The notes: generated from the sequence alone by a model not told the origin. Positions 46,785 through 55,104 are shown, counted from the stretch's first letter. The stretch is DNA of 64,000 nucleotides from Paracidovorax sp031843945 (GCF_031843945.1 NZ_JAVTJJ010000002.1:248001-312000); one strand, 5' to 3'. Translations and numbers: made by a program.

Positions 46785-47831
46785 TTAGAAGGAGTGACGC
46801 ACGCCGACTTGCACGCCGGAGGTGTTTTCGCCAGCACCTGGGCCGGTCACGTTGGACAGACCCTTGCCGGTCAGACCTGGCAGAGCTTGGTTGGAAGCGT
46901 CCTTGTTCTTCAGGTAAGCAACGGTGCCGTACACAGCGGTGCGCTTGGACAGGTTGTGCACGTAGCCCAGAGCGATTTGGTGAGCCTTCGAATCGATGGC
47001 CTTTTGATCGTACAGAGCGTATTGCAGCTTGAATTCGCCAGCGCCGACAGGCACGGATGCACCCAGGGAGTAAGCGTTGAACTTAGCATCCGAAGCGCCT
47101 GGACGGTCGTACTTCGACTGTTGCAGGATCGTGCTCAGCTTGGCAACGTTCAGGTTGTACGAACCAGCGACGGTCAGGGTGTCGCGGGAGATCGACGTAG
47201 CCAGGTCACGTTGGTCGTACGACACGGCAACGCTCAGAGGGCCATTGTCATAGGCGCCGAAGCCGCCAGCGTAACGGCCAGCCTTGCCGGTGGTTTGTTC
47301 GTCGAAACCGTAGCCGATGCCGCCGGTGAAGCCGCCGAAGTTAGGCGTGTAGTAGCTGACGATGTTGCTCGAACGGATGTTGTTGGCATCAGCCGTTGCG
47401 CTGCCAACCCAGTTTTGCCAGCCGTTGAATTGGCCGATACCGGTTTGACCGAAGATGTCGTAGCCGCTGGTCTTGCTGTAGCCAGGGGTCAGTTCACGGC
47501 CCAGACGGACTTCACCGAAGCCGCCAGCCAGGCTGATCGTGGAACGACGTTGGAAGTTGAAGCCAGCGGTGTTGCCGCTGTCGCCGAAGATTTCACCTTC
47601 GAGCCAGAAGCCAGCCTTCAGGCCGCCACCGAGGTCTTCGGTGCCACGGAAACCCAGACGGCTCGTAGCGTTGCCGCTGGTGGTCAGGCCGTACACATTG
47701 TCGCCAGCTGGATTGGCGTTGTTCACGTAGCTCACGCCAGTGTCAACGATACCGAACAGCGTCACGGACGACTGAGCCATTGCAGCACCGGAGGAAGCCA
47801 GCACAGCCAGGGCAATCAGGGATTTTTTCAT
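46785..47831 (-). CDS. Gram-negative trimeric porin (Burkholderiales type), second
   Basis: 348 residues with signal peptide MKKSLIALAVLASSGAAMAQ. The mature start SSVTLFGIVDTGVSYVNNAN, TSRLGFRGTEDLGGGLKAGF and the C-terminal VGVRHSF are typical porin-4 features. Codon use is skewed to a narrow set (many GCC, GGC and AAC, few rare codons), and a strong terminator follows, both signs of very high expression. This is probably the major porin. It is divergent from coq7 over 295 bases. Confidence 0.95.
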   Translation of the reverse strand: MKKSLIALAVLASSGAAMAQSSVTLFGIVDTGVSYVNNANPAGDNVYGLTTSGNATSRLGFRGTEDLGGGLKAGFWLEGEIFGDSGNTAGFNFQRRSTISLAGGFGEVRLGRELTPGYSKTSGYDIFGQTGIGQFNGWQNWVGSATADANNIRSSNIVSYYTPNFGGFTGGIGYGFDEQTTGKAGRYAGGFGAYDNGPLSVAVSYDQRDLATSISRDTLTVAGSYNLNVAKLSTILQQSKYDRPGASDAKFNAYSLGASVPVGAGEFKLQYALYDQKAIDSKAHQIALGYVHNLSKRTAVYGTVAYLKNKDASNQALPGLTGKGLSNVTGPGAGENTSGVQVGVRHSF

Positions 47832-48126
47832 TGCGAGTTACTCCAAGGTTAAACAGAGGGCGCCGGTTCAGAGGGCCGAGCTGCGTAAGACGCGCAGCCC
47901 TCGCCGGTTCCCCGGGCCAACCTCCTGGTGGGGAAGTTAGGGATATTGCAACAGACGACAGCGGGTTTCGCAAAGGAATTCCCGCACAATCGAGTTGCGA
48001 AGCCAGATTCCGTTGCAGTGCTGCAACAAGCCAGAACAACCGAAGAAATCCGTCACGATGGCGTCGTCATGGCCTACGTTGCTCCTCTTTTTACTGCGTT
48101 ATGACTTCACGGCCCCTCACATTCCC

Positions 48127-48744
48127 ATGGACAAACTCTTGATCGCTGCGGATGCCGCACTCAGAACGCTGTTTGCCAAGCCGGTGGCGGCTGAAGCGTC
48201 GCCGGCAAGTGGCACGGTGCAACAAGCACTTTCCGCGCCAGACCGAAAACTCTCCGGTGCGCTGATGCGTGTCAACCACGTAGGAGAAGTCTGCGCACAG
48301 GCGCTCTACACAGCCCAGGCGAGCGTGACGGCGGACCCGGCCTTGCGCCGAGAGCTGCTGGACGCAGCGCGCGAAGAGACCGATCACCTGGCGTGGACCC
48401 AGGAACGCCTGGATGCGCTGGGCGCACGGGCGAGCCTGCTGAATCCGCTGTGGTACGCCGGGGCTTTCGCCATTGGTCTGGTGGCGGCCAAGGTCAGCGA
48501 CCGCGTCAGCCTGGGGTTCGTCGTCGAAACGGAACGCCAGGTGGCACACCACCTGAAGGGGCACCTGGGACGTCTTCCGGCCGCCGACCTGGCATCACGC
48601 GCCGTTGTGGTGCGCATGCAGGCCGATGAGGAGCGCCACGCTGCGCATGCGCTGGCGGCGGGCGCGTTACCGCTGCCCCCGCCCGCACGGCTGGCAATGC
48701 GCGCCGCAGCCAAGGTCATGACGACCACTGCGCACTATCTCTAG
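48127..48744 (+). CDS. coq7: Demethoxyubiquinone hydroxylase Coq7
   Basis: 205 residues from the ATG at 48127; the open frame runs upstream without family similarity. It hydroxylates 2-polyprenyl-3-methyl-6-methoxy-1,4-benzoquinol in ubiquinone synthesis. Di-iron ligands of the ferritin-like four-helix bundle are in VNHVGEVCAQALY, REETDHLAW and MQADEERHAAHA. It is a peripheral inner-membrane protein. It is convergent with the OsmC gene, with a stem between. Confidence 0.95.
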   Translation: MDKLLIAADAALRTLFAKPVAAEASPASGTVQQALSAPDRKLSGALMRVNHVGEVCAQALYTAQASVTADPALRRELLDAAREETDHLAWTQERLDALGARASLLNPLWYAGAFAIGLVAAKVSDRVSLGFVVETERQVAHHLKGHLGRLPAADLASRAVVVRMQADEERHAAHALAAGALPLPPPARLAMRAAAKVMTTTAHYL

Positions 48745-48771
48745 ACACAGAGATCCGGAGCGCGCTGCTCT

Positions 48772-48798
48772 GTAGCCTCGCACGGCGGCAGAGGCTAC
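48772..48798. terminator. Stem between convergent coq7 and OsmC genes
   Basis: GTAGCCTC and GAGGCTAC form a perfect eight-base stem with an 11-base loop and no T run. It lies midway between convergent stops, so a bidirectional role is plausible but weakly supported. Confidence 0.4.
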
Positions 48799-48808
48799 CC
48801 AGGGGCTT

Positions 48809-49258
48809 TCAACCCTCGACGATGTCGAAGCCGGTGGTGATTTCTGCCGTCTTGCCCAGCATGATGCTGGCCGAGCAGTATTTCTCGTGGCTCATGGCAA
48901 TGGCGCGCTCCACGGCGGCAGCCGGAATGCCGCGCCCTGTCACCGTGAATTGCATGTGGATCTTGGTGAACACCTTCGGATCGACATCGGCGCGTTCGGA
49001 CGTGAGCTTGACGCTGCAGCCCCGCACGTCGTGACGGCCGCGCTTCAAGATCAGCACCACGTCGTACGCGGTGCACCCACCCGTGCCGGCCAGCAGGGCT
49101 TCCATGGGGCGGGGCGCCAGGTTCTGCCCGCCGTTGGCCGGGTTGGCTGCGTCGGGGGCGCCGTCCATGGCCAGAATGTGACCGCTGCCGGTCTCTGCGA
49201 CAAACCCCATCCCTGATCGCGTTCCGCTGGCTCCGGTCCAGCTGACGGTGCATTCCAT
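48809..49258 (-). CDS. OsmC-family peroxide-reducing or related protein
   Basis: 149 residues from the ATG at 49258; an ATG five codons upstream is the alternative. The two OsmC cysteines are in LLAGTGGCTAYDVV and SHEKYCSASIML, and the domain order is standard. Family members reduce organic hydroperoxides with lipoylated donors, though the YhfA branch has unknown activity and this protein resembles that branch. It is convergent with coq7 and divergent from ilvA. Confidence 0.9.
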   Translation of the reverse strand: MECTVSWTGASGTRSGMGFVAETGSGHILAMDGAPDAANPANGGQNLAPRPMEALLAGTGGCTAYDVVLILKRGRHDVRGCSVKLTSERADVDPKVFTKIHMQFTVTGRGIPAAAVERAIAMSHEKYCSASIMLGKTAEITTGFDIVEG

Positions 49259-49349
49259 GTTGTTTTTTCCCAAAAGTTTGACCGGCGGTATGGCCTATCC
49301 GCTCGCCGGTCGGTAATTTTGCTGCATCGCAGCATGTGTTGCGCTACAC

Positions 49350-49454
49350 TTCGGCCCATGCGCTGCTCGATTTGAACAGTGCGCTGATTGTCTCCTCCAT
49401 CTCCTCAAAGGATGGATTCGGCCCTGGACCTCACGGTTCGGGGCCGTTTTTTTT
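49350..49454 (+). ncRNA. Candidate small RNA or attenuator leader upstream of ilvA
   Basis: A non-coding stretch ends in a strong intrinsic terminator (49420-49454) placed 94 bases before ilvA. It contains a CU-rich, anti-Shine-Dalgarno-like tract TCTCCTCCATCTCCTC (49391-49406). A TACACT box just upstream (about 49344-49349) could be a -10. It may be a free small RNA or a leader whose terminator controls ilvA. A tiny frame starting at 49359 encodes only MRCSI. Confidence 0.4.
49420..49454 (+). terminator. Intrinsic terminator upstream of ilvA
   Basis: GGCCCTGGACC pairs with GGTTCGGGGCC (one G-T pair and one imperfect position) across a TCAC loop, followed by G and eight T. No plus-strand gene ends just before it, since the upstream gene is on the minus strand. 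Confidence 0.85.
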
Positions 49455-49547
49455 GCCCGGCCGTAACGGCCGGCGTCCCCGGGCCAGCGCCTATGATGAC
49501 GGCCCCGCTGCTTGCTGCAGCGGGTCTTTCACGACGCCCGCTTGCCT

Positions 49548-51107
49548 ATGACACAGCCCCTCACGCCCCTCGACTACCTCAAGAAGATCCTCACGGCCCG
49601 CGTCTATGACGTGGCCATCGAGTCCGATCTGCAGCCGGCCCGCGCACTGAGCCGGCGGTTGGGCAATCAGGTGCTGCTCAAGCGCGAAGACCAGCAGCCC
49701 GTTTTCAGCTTCAAGCTGCGCGGCGCCTACAACAAGATGGCGCAGCTCACGCCCGAGCAGCTGGCGCGCGGGGTGATCTGCGCATCGGCGGGCAACCACG
49801 CCCAGGGCGTGGCCATCAGCTCGCGCAAGATGGGTGTGCGAGCCATCATCGTCATGCCGATCACCACCCCGCACATCAAGGTCGACGCGGTGAAGGAGCT
49901 CGGCGGCGAAGTCGTGCTGTACGGCGAAAGCTATTTCGACTCGTACAACCACGCGCTGCAGTTGCAGCAGGAACAAAACCTGACGTTCGTCCACCCGTTC
50001 GACGACCCGGACGTCATCGCGGGCCAGGGCACCATCGCCATGGAAATCCTGCGCCAGCTGCAAGGCCTGGGGTCGCAAAAGCTGGACGCTATCTTCGTGG
50101 CCATCGGCGGCGGCGGCCTGATCTCGGGCGTGGCCAACTACATCAAGGCCGTGCGGCCCGAGATCAAGATCATCGGTGTGCAAACCAACGATTCCGACGC
50201 GATGCTGCAGTCGGTGAAGGCCCAAAAGCGCGTCACCCTGACCGATGTGGGACTCTTTGCCGACGGCACCGCCGTCAAGCTGGTGGGCGAAGAAACCTTC
50301 CGAGTCGCCAGCGGCCTGGTGGACGAATTCATCACGGTGGACACCGACGCCGTCTGCGCAGCCATCAAGGACGTTTTTGTCGACACGCGCAGCATCGTCG
50401 AACCCTCTGGCGCAATGGCAGTGGCGGCCATCAAGCAGTACGTCGCCGAGCGCCAGACCACGGGCGAGACCTACGCCGCCATCCTGTGCGGCGCCAACAT
50501 GAACTTCGACCGCCTGCGCTTCGTGGCCGAGCGCGCCGAGGTGGGCGAGGAGCGCGAGGCGCTGTTTGCCGTGACCATTCCCGAAGCGCGCGGCAGCTTC
50601 CGGCGCTTCTGCGAAGTGGTGGGCGCCCTGCCCGGCGGCCCGCGCAACGTGACCGAATTCATCTACCGCATCAGCGACGCGGACCAGGCACACGTGTTCG
50701 TGGGCCTCACCACGCTGGGCCGGGGCGAGTCCGAAAAGATCGCCAACACCTTCCAGCAACAGGGCTTCGAGGCGCTAGACCTGACGCACGACGAGCTGGC
50801 CAAGGAACACCTGCGCCACCTGGTCGGTGGCCACTCGGCGCTGGCGCAGGACGAGCGCCTGATGCGCTTCACCTTCCCCGAGCGGCCCGGTGCGCTGCTG
50901 AAGTTCCTCAGCCTGATGCAGCCGACCTGGAACATCAGCCTGTTCCATTACCGCAACCAAGGCGCAGACTACGGCCGCATCCTCGTGGGCATGCAGGTGC
51001 CGCCGGAAGACAAAACCGCGTTCGACGCCTTTCTGCAGGCGCTGGATTACCCCTGGGTCGAAGAAACGGCCAACCCGGCATACCGGCTGTTTCTTAAAGC
51101 AAAATAA
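49548..51107 (+). CDS. ilvA: Threonine ammonia-lyase (biosynthetic)
   Basis: 519 residues from the ATG at 49548. It makes 2-oxobutanoate from threonine, the first step to isoleucine. The PLP lysine is in FSFKLRGAYNKM and the glycine loop is AIGGGGLISGVAN. The long form has two C-terminal ACT-like regulatory domains (from about residue 335; FRRFCEVVGALPGGPRNVTE and FTFPERPGALLKFLSLMQPT) for feedback by isoleucine. The TAA stop lies within repeat copy n. Confidence 0.96.
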   Translation: MTQPLTPLDYLKKILTARVYDVAIESDLQPARALSRRLGNQVLLKREDQQPVFSFKLRGAYNKMAQLTPEQLARGVICASAGNHAQGVAISSRKMGVRAIIVMPITTPHIKVDAVKELGGEVVLYGESYFDSYNHALQLQQEQNLTFVHPFDDPDVIAGQGTIAMEILRQLQGLGSQKLDAIFVAIGGGGLISGVANYIKAVRPEIKIIGVQTNDSDAMLQSVKAQKRVTLTDVGLFADGTAVKLVGEETFRVASGLVDEFITVDTDAVCAAIKDVFVDTRSIVEPSGAMAVAAIKQYVAERQTTGETYAAILCGANMNFDRLRFVAERAEVGEEREALFAVTIPEARGSFRRFCEVVGALPGGPRNVTEFIYRISDADQAHVFVGLTTLGRGESEKIANTFQQQGFEALDLTHDELAKEHLRHLVGGHSALAQDERLMRFTFPERPGALLKFLSLMQPTWNISLFHYRNQGADYGRILVGMQVPPEDKTAFDAFLQALDYPWVEETANPAYRLFLKAK

Positions 51108-51156
51108 GCCTCTAGCGCTTTATCCATAAGCGCTTTAGCTATTATTTTCATAGCAA
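51101..51156 (-). repeat. Interspersed two-hairpin repeat, copy n (near-consensus)
   Basis: Reads AAAATAAGCCTCTAGCGCTT, then TATCCATAAGCGCTTTAGC and TATTATTTTCATAGCAAA. The ilvA stop TAA forms part of the repeat end. cobS starts five bases after it. Confidence 0.93.
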
Positions 51157-51160
51157 ACCA

Positions 51161-52000
51161 ATGCTGACTCTGCGGCAAGCCTTGCGCCACTACCTGCTGG
51201 CCGTGCAGTTCTTCACACGGCTGCCGGTGACTGGCCGGCTGGCGGATTGGGTGGGCTACAGCCCAGCCATGCTGCGAGCCAGCGCGGCGCATTTTCCGGG
51301 CGTCGGCTGGCTGGTGGCGGGCGTGGCGGCGGCGGTCTATGCCCTGCTGCATGCAGCGCTGGGCGGACAGGCGCGTCCTTTATCGCCCCTCGTTCCGCTG
51401 GTGGCCGCCGTGGGCTGCACCATCGCCACGGTGCTGGCGACGGGTGGTTTTCATGAAGACGGCCTGGCCGACGTGGCCGACGGCCTGGGCGGCAGCCCGC
51501 AGCGCGAGCGGGCGCTGGAGATCATGAAGGATTCGCGCGTCGGCGCGTTCGGCGCCATGGCGCTGGCGCTGGTGCTGCTGGCCAAGGTGTCGCTGCTGGC
51601 GCTGATCGGCACGCACGGGCTGGCTGCGGCGCTGCTGTCGCTCTGGTCCGGCCATGTGCTGTCGCGTGGCTGGCCGCTGCTGCTGATTCGCCGGCTGGCG
51701 CATGTCGGCGACGCGGCCACATCCAAAAGCAAGCCGCTGGCCGACCGCATCAGCCTGCCGGCGCTGTGGGTGGCGGTTGCATGGTGTCTTCTGCCGCTAG
51801 CGCTTATGGGATGGGCGCTGGGCGCTATCACTTTGGCAGCATGCATTGCCGCCAGCGCCGTGGCCGCCGCCTGCATGGGCCGCTGGTTCGCGCGCCGGCT
51901 GCAGGGCTTTACCGGCGACTGCCTGGGTGCGACGCAGCAGGTGTGCGAGCTGGCGTTCTACCTGGGTGTGGCCATTGCCCTGGCGCCCCGCGGCGTGTGA
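51161..52000 (+). CDS. cobS: Adenosylcobinamide-GDP ribazoletransferase (cobalamin synthase)
   Basis: 279 residues with six or more hydrophobic helices. It joins alpha-ribazole to adenosylcobinamide-GDP in the membrane, the last assembly step of B12. Conserved segments are AVQFFTRLPV at the N-terminus, TGGFHEDGLADVADG and MKDSRVGAFGAMAL. A part of one helix (LPLALMGWALGAITLAA) is encoded by what looks like an old repeat copy (copy o). It is followed after five bases by cobC. Confidence 0.95.
   Translation: MLTLRQALRHYLLAVQFFTRLPVTGRLADWVGYSPAMLRASAAHFPGVGWLVAGVAAAVYALLHAALGGQARPLSPLVPLVAAVGCTIATVLATGGFHEDGLADVADGLGGSPQRERALEIMKDSRVGAFGAMALALVLLAKVSLLALIGTHGLAAALLSLWSGHVLSRGWPLLLIRRLAHVGDAATSKSKPLADRISLPALWVAVAWCLLPLALMGWALGAITLAACIAASAVAAACMGRWFARRLQGFTGDCLGATQQVCELAFYLGVAIALAPRGV
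51794..51840 (-). repeat. Interspersed repeat, copy o, degenerate, inside cobS
   Basis: Reads CCGCTAGCGCTTATGGGATGG, then GCGCTGGGCGCTATCACTTTG and GCAGC. The CTAGCGCTTAT...GCGCT...GCTAT...GCA order matches the family consensus. It is in frame in a hydrophobic segment. Weaker than the other copies. Confidence 0.5.
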
Positions 52001-52005
52001 CGGCG

Positions 52006-52596
52006 ATGCCGAAACTCTGGTTGGTGCGCCACGCCCAGCCGCTGATCGACCCGGGCATTTGCTACGGCCGCCACGACGTGCCGGCCGACGCCGCCGCCAC
52101 GCGGCAGGCCGCCACCCGGCTGCACGCCGCGCTGCCCGCCCAGTTGGCGGGGTGCTGGCATTCACCACTACAAAGATGTGAGCAGCTAGCGCTTGATACA
52201 CAAGCGCTACGGCCAGATTTGACCTTGAATTCTGACGACGCCCTGGCCGAGCTGGACTTTGGCCGCTGGGAAGCACGCGCGTGGGCCGACATCGCCCGCG
52301 CCGACATCGACGCCTGGACGGCGACCTTCGCCCACCATCCACCAGGCGGTGGCGAATCGCTGTCTGCCATGCTGCTGCGCGTGGCCGACGCCTTGGCGCA
52401 GGCACGACGCGCTGCGCAGTTGAACAACGCAGACGTGCTGTGGATCACCCACGCCGGCGTGGTGCGTTGCGTGCTGTGGCTGCAGCAGCACGGCGCCCGG
52501 CTGCCGCTGGCGGATGAATGGACGGCGCCCGCGCCCGCCTATGGCGAATGGATGACCGTGCCCTTGGCGTGCACGGACACTGAAGTTACTGGCTGA
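52006..52596 (+). CDS. cobC: Histidine phosphatase, alpha-ribazole phosphatase type
   Basis: 196 residues from the ATG at 52006. The phosphohistidine motif RHA lies at residues 8-10 (LWLVRHAQPL). The second motif SPLQRCEQLA has the conserved arginine, ELDFGRWEARAW follows, and the last catalytic histidine is in WITHAGVVRCVL. It removes the phosphate of alpha-ribazole phosphate and pairs with cobS. The SPLQRC region is encoded by repeat copy p with unusually AT-rich codons (CTA, AGA, TGT, CTA, ACA). Confidence 0.92.
   Translation: MPKLWLVRHAQPLIDPGICYGRHDVPADAAATRQAATRLHAALPAQLAGCWHSPLQRCEQLALDTQALRPDLTLNSDDALAELDFGRWEARAWADIARADIDAWTATFAHHPPGGGESLSAMLLRVADALAQARRAAQLNNADVLWITHAGVVRCVLWLQQHGARLPLADEWTAPAPAYGEWMTVPLACTDTEVTG
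52164..52224 (+). repeat. Interspersed repeat, copy p, inside cobC
   Basis: Reads ACCACTACAAAGATGTGAGC, then AGCTAGCGCTTGATACACAAG and CGCTACGGCCAGATTTGACC. It matches the family almost end to end, including the GGCCAATTTGACC-type end seen in copy f, yet is fully in frame in a conserved enzyme region. Confidence 0.88.
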
Positions 52597-52598
52597 AG

Positions 52599-53039
52599 TT
52601 ACTTTCTGAGCGGCATGTCCAGCGACAGGCTGGTCGCGCCATCGACCGACGGACCCAGCCGTGCCTGGCTGCGGCCCAGCGACTGCAGCACCAGGCCCGG
52701 CTCCAGCTCACCGCCGACCCGGTAAGGCTTGGCAGGCTTGCCGTCCATGGCGATCAGCGCCGCGCCGCCGCCGCTGGCGGTGCCGGCCAGCACGCCCACC
52801 AGGGCGAACCGGCTGGCCGCAGCGGGTGCGGCTGTCGGGCCGGACGGGCCTGCGCCCAGCAGGCGAGCCAGCGCCTGCGCATCGGGCGCCACCGGCTCCG
52901 GCGCAGCCGCCGCCACGGGCAATGCCGGCGCCTGCGCCGACAGCCGCAGGCCCCAATAGACGGTGCTGGCGCCCGCCAATGCCCAGAGCGCCATCGTGCC
53001 CAGCCGGACGCCCCAGGGGCTGAATGTGTTTGTCACCAT
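52599..53039 (-). CDS. gspC: Type II secretion protein C-like (GspC)
   Basis: 146 residues from the ATG at 53039. One N-terminal membrane helix (RLGTMALWALAGASTVYWGL) is followed by an Ala/Pro-rich linker and a short homology region (FALVGVLAGTASGGGAALIA, then KPYRVGGELEPGLVLQSLG) of the PulC type, with no PDZ domain. It links the inner-membrane platform to the secretin. It diverges from gspG and is convergent with cobC with two bases between stops. Confidence 0.85.
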   Translation of the reverse strand: MVTNTFSPWGVRLGTMALWALAGASTVYWGLRLSAQAPALPVAAAAPEPVAPDAQALARLLGAGPSGPTAAPAAASRFALVGVLAGTASGGGAALIAMDGKPAKPYRVGGELEPGLVLQSLGRSQARLGPSVDGATSLSLDMPLRK

Positions 53040-53062
53040 CGCAGGATTATGATTGACCGGAT

Positions 53063-53587
53063 ATGTCCCATTCGACCCATTCGAGCTCCCACACGAGTCT
53101 GCCCACCGCCATGCACGCTCTTGCAGCACCTTCCCAGCCCCGCTCCACCCAAGGCATCGGGCAACGCATCCGCCGCCGCGTGGCTGCGGGCTTCACCCTC
53201 ATCGAGCTGATGGTGGTGCTGGTCATCATCGGCGTGCTGGCCGCGCTGATCGTGCCCAACGTGCTGGACCGCGCCGACGACGCGCGCAGCACCGCCGCCC
53301 GCACCGACATCACCAACATCATGCAGGCGCTCAAGCTCTACCGCCTGGACAACCAGCGGTACCCCACGGCCGAACAGGGCCTGCAGGCGCTGATTGCCAA
53401 GCCCTCGGCCGGCCCTGCGCCGGGCAACTGGCGCCCGTACCTGGAAAAGCTGCCCAACGACCCCTGGGGCCGCCCGTATCAGTATCTCAGCCCCGGCATC
53501 AAGGCCGAGGTGGACGTGATGTCGTTCGGCGCGGACGGCCAGTCCGGCGGCGAGGGCAAGGACGCCGACATCGGCAGCTGGCAGTGA
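53063..53587 (+). CDS. gspG: Type II secretion major pseudopilin GspG
   Basis: 174 residues from 53063; an ATG at 53111 is an equally good start. The prepilin motif is AAG|FTLIELMVVLVIIGVLAA, with Glu at position 5 after cleavage. The body contains LYRLDNQRYPTAEQGLQALI and the calcium-loop region DPWGRPYQYLSPG. The leader before cleavage is long (43 residues, or 27 from the later ATG), compared with about 6-10 usually. First gene of gspGHIJKLMNDE. Confidence 0.93.
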   Translation: MSHSTHSSSHTSLPTAMHALAAPSQPRSTQGIGQRIRRRVAAGFTLIELMVVLVIIGVLAALIVPNVLDRADDARSTAARTDITNIMQALKLYRLDNQRYPTAEQGLQALIAKPSAGPAPGNWRPYLEKLPNDPWGRPYQYLSPGIKAEVDVMSFGADGQSGGEGKDADIGSWQ

Positions 53588-53622
53588 CTTTGGTCTGGGG
53601 TTTTGCATAGCCGGCCCACGCC

Positions 53623-54057
53623 TTGATCTCTCGTACCCCCTCGCGCGGCTTCACCCTGCTGGAGCTGCTGGTGGTCATCTCCATCATCGCCCTGGCGACC
53701 GTCGGCGTGGGGTTTGCCATTCGTGACAGCGGCGATACGCAGTTGCAGCGCGAGGGCGAGCGGCTGGCGGCGCTGCTGGAATCGGCGCGCGTGCAGTCGC
53801 GCACGTCGGGCGTGGCGGTGCGCTGGCAGGCGGGGCCGCAGGGCTTTCGCTTCGATGGCCTGCCACCCGGCGCGCAATTGCCTACCCAATGGCTGGACGC
53901 CGCCACGGGCGTGGTCGGGCCGGCGGTGCTGTGGCTAGGGCCGGAGCCGCTGATCGGCGCGCAGCAGGTGGTGATCGTGAGCAGCGCCCACCCGCAGCGC
54001 GCAGTGCGCGTGGCCACCGACGGGCTGCGGCCTTTCGCGGCGCAGGGGCTGCAATGA
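53623..54057 (+). CDS. gspH: Type II secretion minor pseudopilin GspH
   Basis: 144 residues from a TTG start at 53623, giving a normal short leader before RG|FTLLELLVVISIIALATVGV. The start is non-standard but no ATG lies in a suitable place. The C-terminal region is variable as expected. Its stop overlaps the gspI start by four bases. Confidence 0.88.
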   Translation: MISRTPSRGFTLLELLVVISIIALATVGVGFAIRDSGDTQLQREGERLAALLESARVQSRTSGVAVRWQAGPQGFRFDGLPPGAQLPTQWLDAATGVVGPAVLWLGPEPLIGAQQVVIVSSAHPQRAVRVATDGLRPFAAQGLQ

Positions 54058-54419
54058 CACGCACGGGCTTGCCGCGTGGCTTCACGCTGATCGAGGTGAT
54101 GGTGGCGCTGGCCATCGTCGCCATCGCGCTCATGGCGGGCCTGCAGGCGACTTCGGCCCTGACGCGCAACGCCGCGCGCCAGACCGACGTGCTGCTGGCC
54201 CATGTGTGCGCCGAAAACGAACTGGTGAAGGTGCGCCTGTCGGGCCAGATTCCCTCCATCGGCGATAGCCAGCTCAGCTGCGAGCAGGCCGGCCGGCGCT
54301 ACGACGTGCTGGTGTCCGTGCTGCCGTTGCCCAACCCGCAGTTTCGCCGCGTGGATGCGCAGGTGTCCGAAGGCGGCAACTCCGTCCTTCGCGTCTCCAC
54401 CATCGTGGGCAGGTACTGA
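54054..54419 (+). CDS. gspI: Type II secretion minor pseudopilin GspI
   Basis: 121 residues from the ATG at 54054 with leader MTRTGLPRG and FTLIEVMVALAIVAIALMAG. The ENELVKVRLSGQIPSIGDS segment follows the family pattern. Forms the pseudopilus tip complex with GspJ and GspK. ATGA overlap with gspH. Confidence 0.92.
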   Translation: MTRTGLPRGFTLIEVMVALAIVAIALMAGLQATSALTRNAARQTDVLLAHVCAENELVKVRLSGQIPSIGDSQLSCEQAGRRYDVLVSVLPLPNPQFRRVDAQVSEGGNSVLRVSTIVGRY

Positions 54420-54420
54420 C

Positions 54421-55104
54421 GTGGTTCACCAAAAGCCGCGCGGCTTCACCCTGATCGAGTTGATGGTCGCCATCGCCGTGATGGCGCTGATCGCCATCAT
54501 GAGCTGGCGCGGGCTGGACGGCATGGTGCGGTCGCAGGAGCAGACACGCCAGCGCACCGACGGCCTGCTGGTGATGGAAACCGTGCTGGCCCAGTGGAAG
54601 GCCGACCTGGACGCGCTGCAGGCCATCGAAGGCACCGAGCCCCTTGCCTGGGACGGCCAGGTGCTGCGCATGACGCGGCACGGCACGCGGCAGCCGGACG
54701 ACGGCGCCCTGGTGGTGGCCTGGACGGTGCGGGCCGTGGGAGATTCGACGCAATGGCTGCGCTGGCAGTCCGGCCCCGTGCGCACGCGCGGCGACTGGGA
54801 AGACGCCTGGCAGCGCGCGGCATCGTGGTCGCGCACGCCGAGCGAGGCCGACCGCCGCGCCGAGACCGTGCTGATGCCGCTGCAGCAGTGGCAGCTGTTC
54901 TATTTCCGGGGCGGTGCCTGGTCGAACGCACAGTCCAGCAATGGCAACTCCTCCGTGCCACAGACGCCGGGCGGGCTTTCGCCCGAGGCGGCGAGCATTC
55001 CCGACGGCGTTCGGCTGCAGTTGCTGCTGCCCCAAGGCGGCGCGCTGGCGGGCCCGATGACCATCGACTGGGTGAATCCGCTGCAAGGCGGCAACAAGTC
55101 ATGA
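54421..55104 (+). CDS. gspJ: Type II secretion minor pseudopilin GspJ
   Basis: 227 residues from a GTG at 54421, one base after the gspI stop, with short leader VVHQKPRG and FTLIELMVAIAVMALIAIMS. Family segments include SWRGLDGMVRSQEQTRQRTD and a C-terminal LLPQGGALAGPMTIDWVNP. Stop overlaps the gspK start by four bases. Confidence 0.92.
   Translation: MVHQKPRGFTLIELMVAIAVMALIAIMSWRGLDGMVRSQEQTRQRTDGLLVMETVLAQWKADLDALQAIEGTEPLAWDGQVLRMTRHGTRQPDDGALVVAWTVRAVGDSTQWLRWQSGPVRTRGDWEDAWQRAASWSRTPSEADRRAETVLMPLQQWQLFYFRGGAWSNAQSSNGNSSVPQTPGGLSPEAASIPDGVRLQLLLPQGGALAGPMTIDWVNPLQGGNKS

Noticed and set aside
49336..49551. A 71-codon frame overlapping the ilvA upstream region as a leader peptide gene
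   Set aside because: It runs through the terminator hairpin and into ilvA, has no ribosome binding site and no clear run of Ile or Thr codons.
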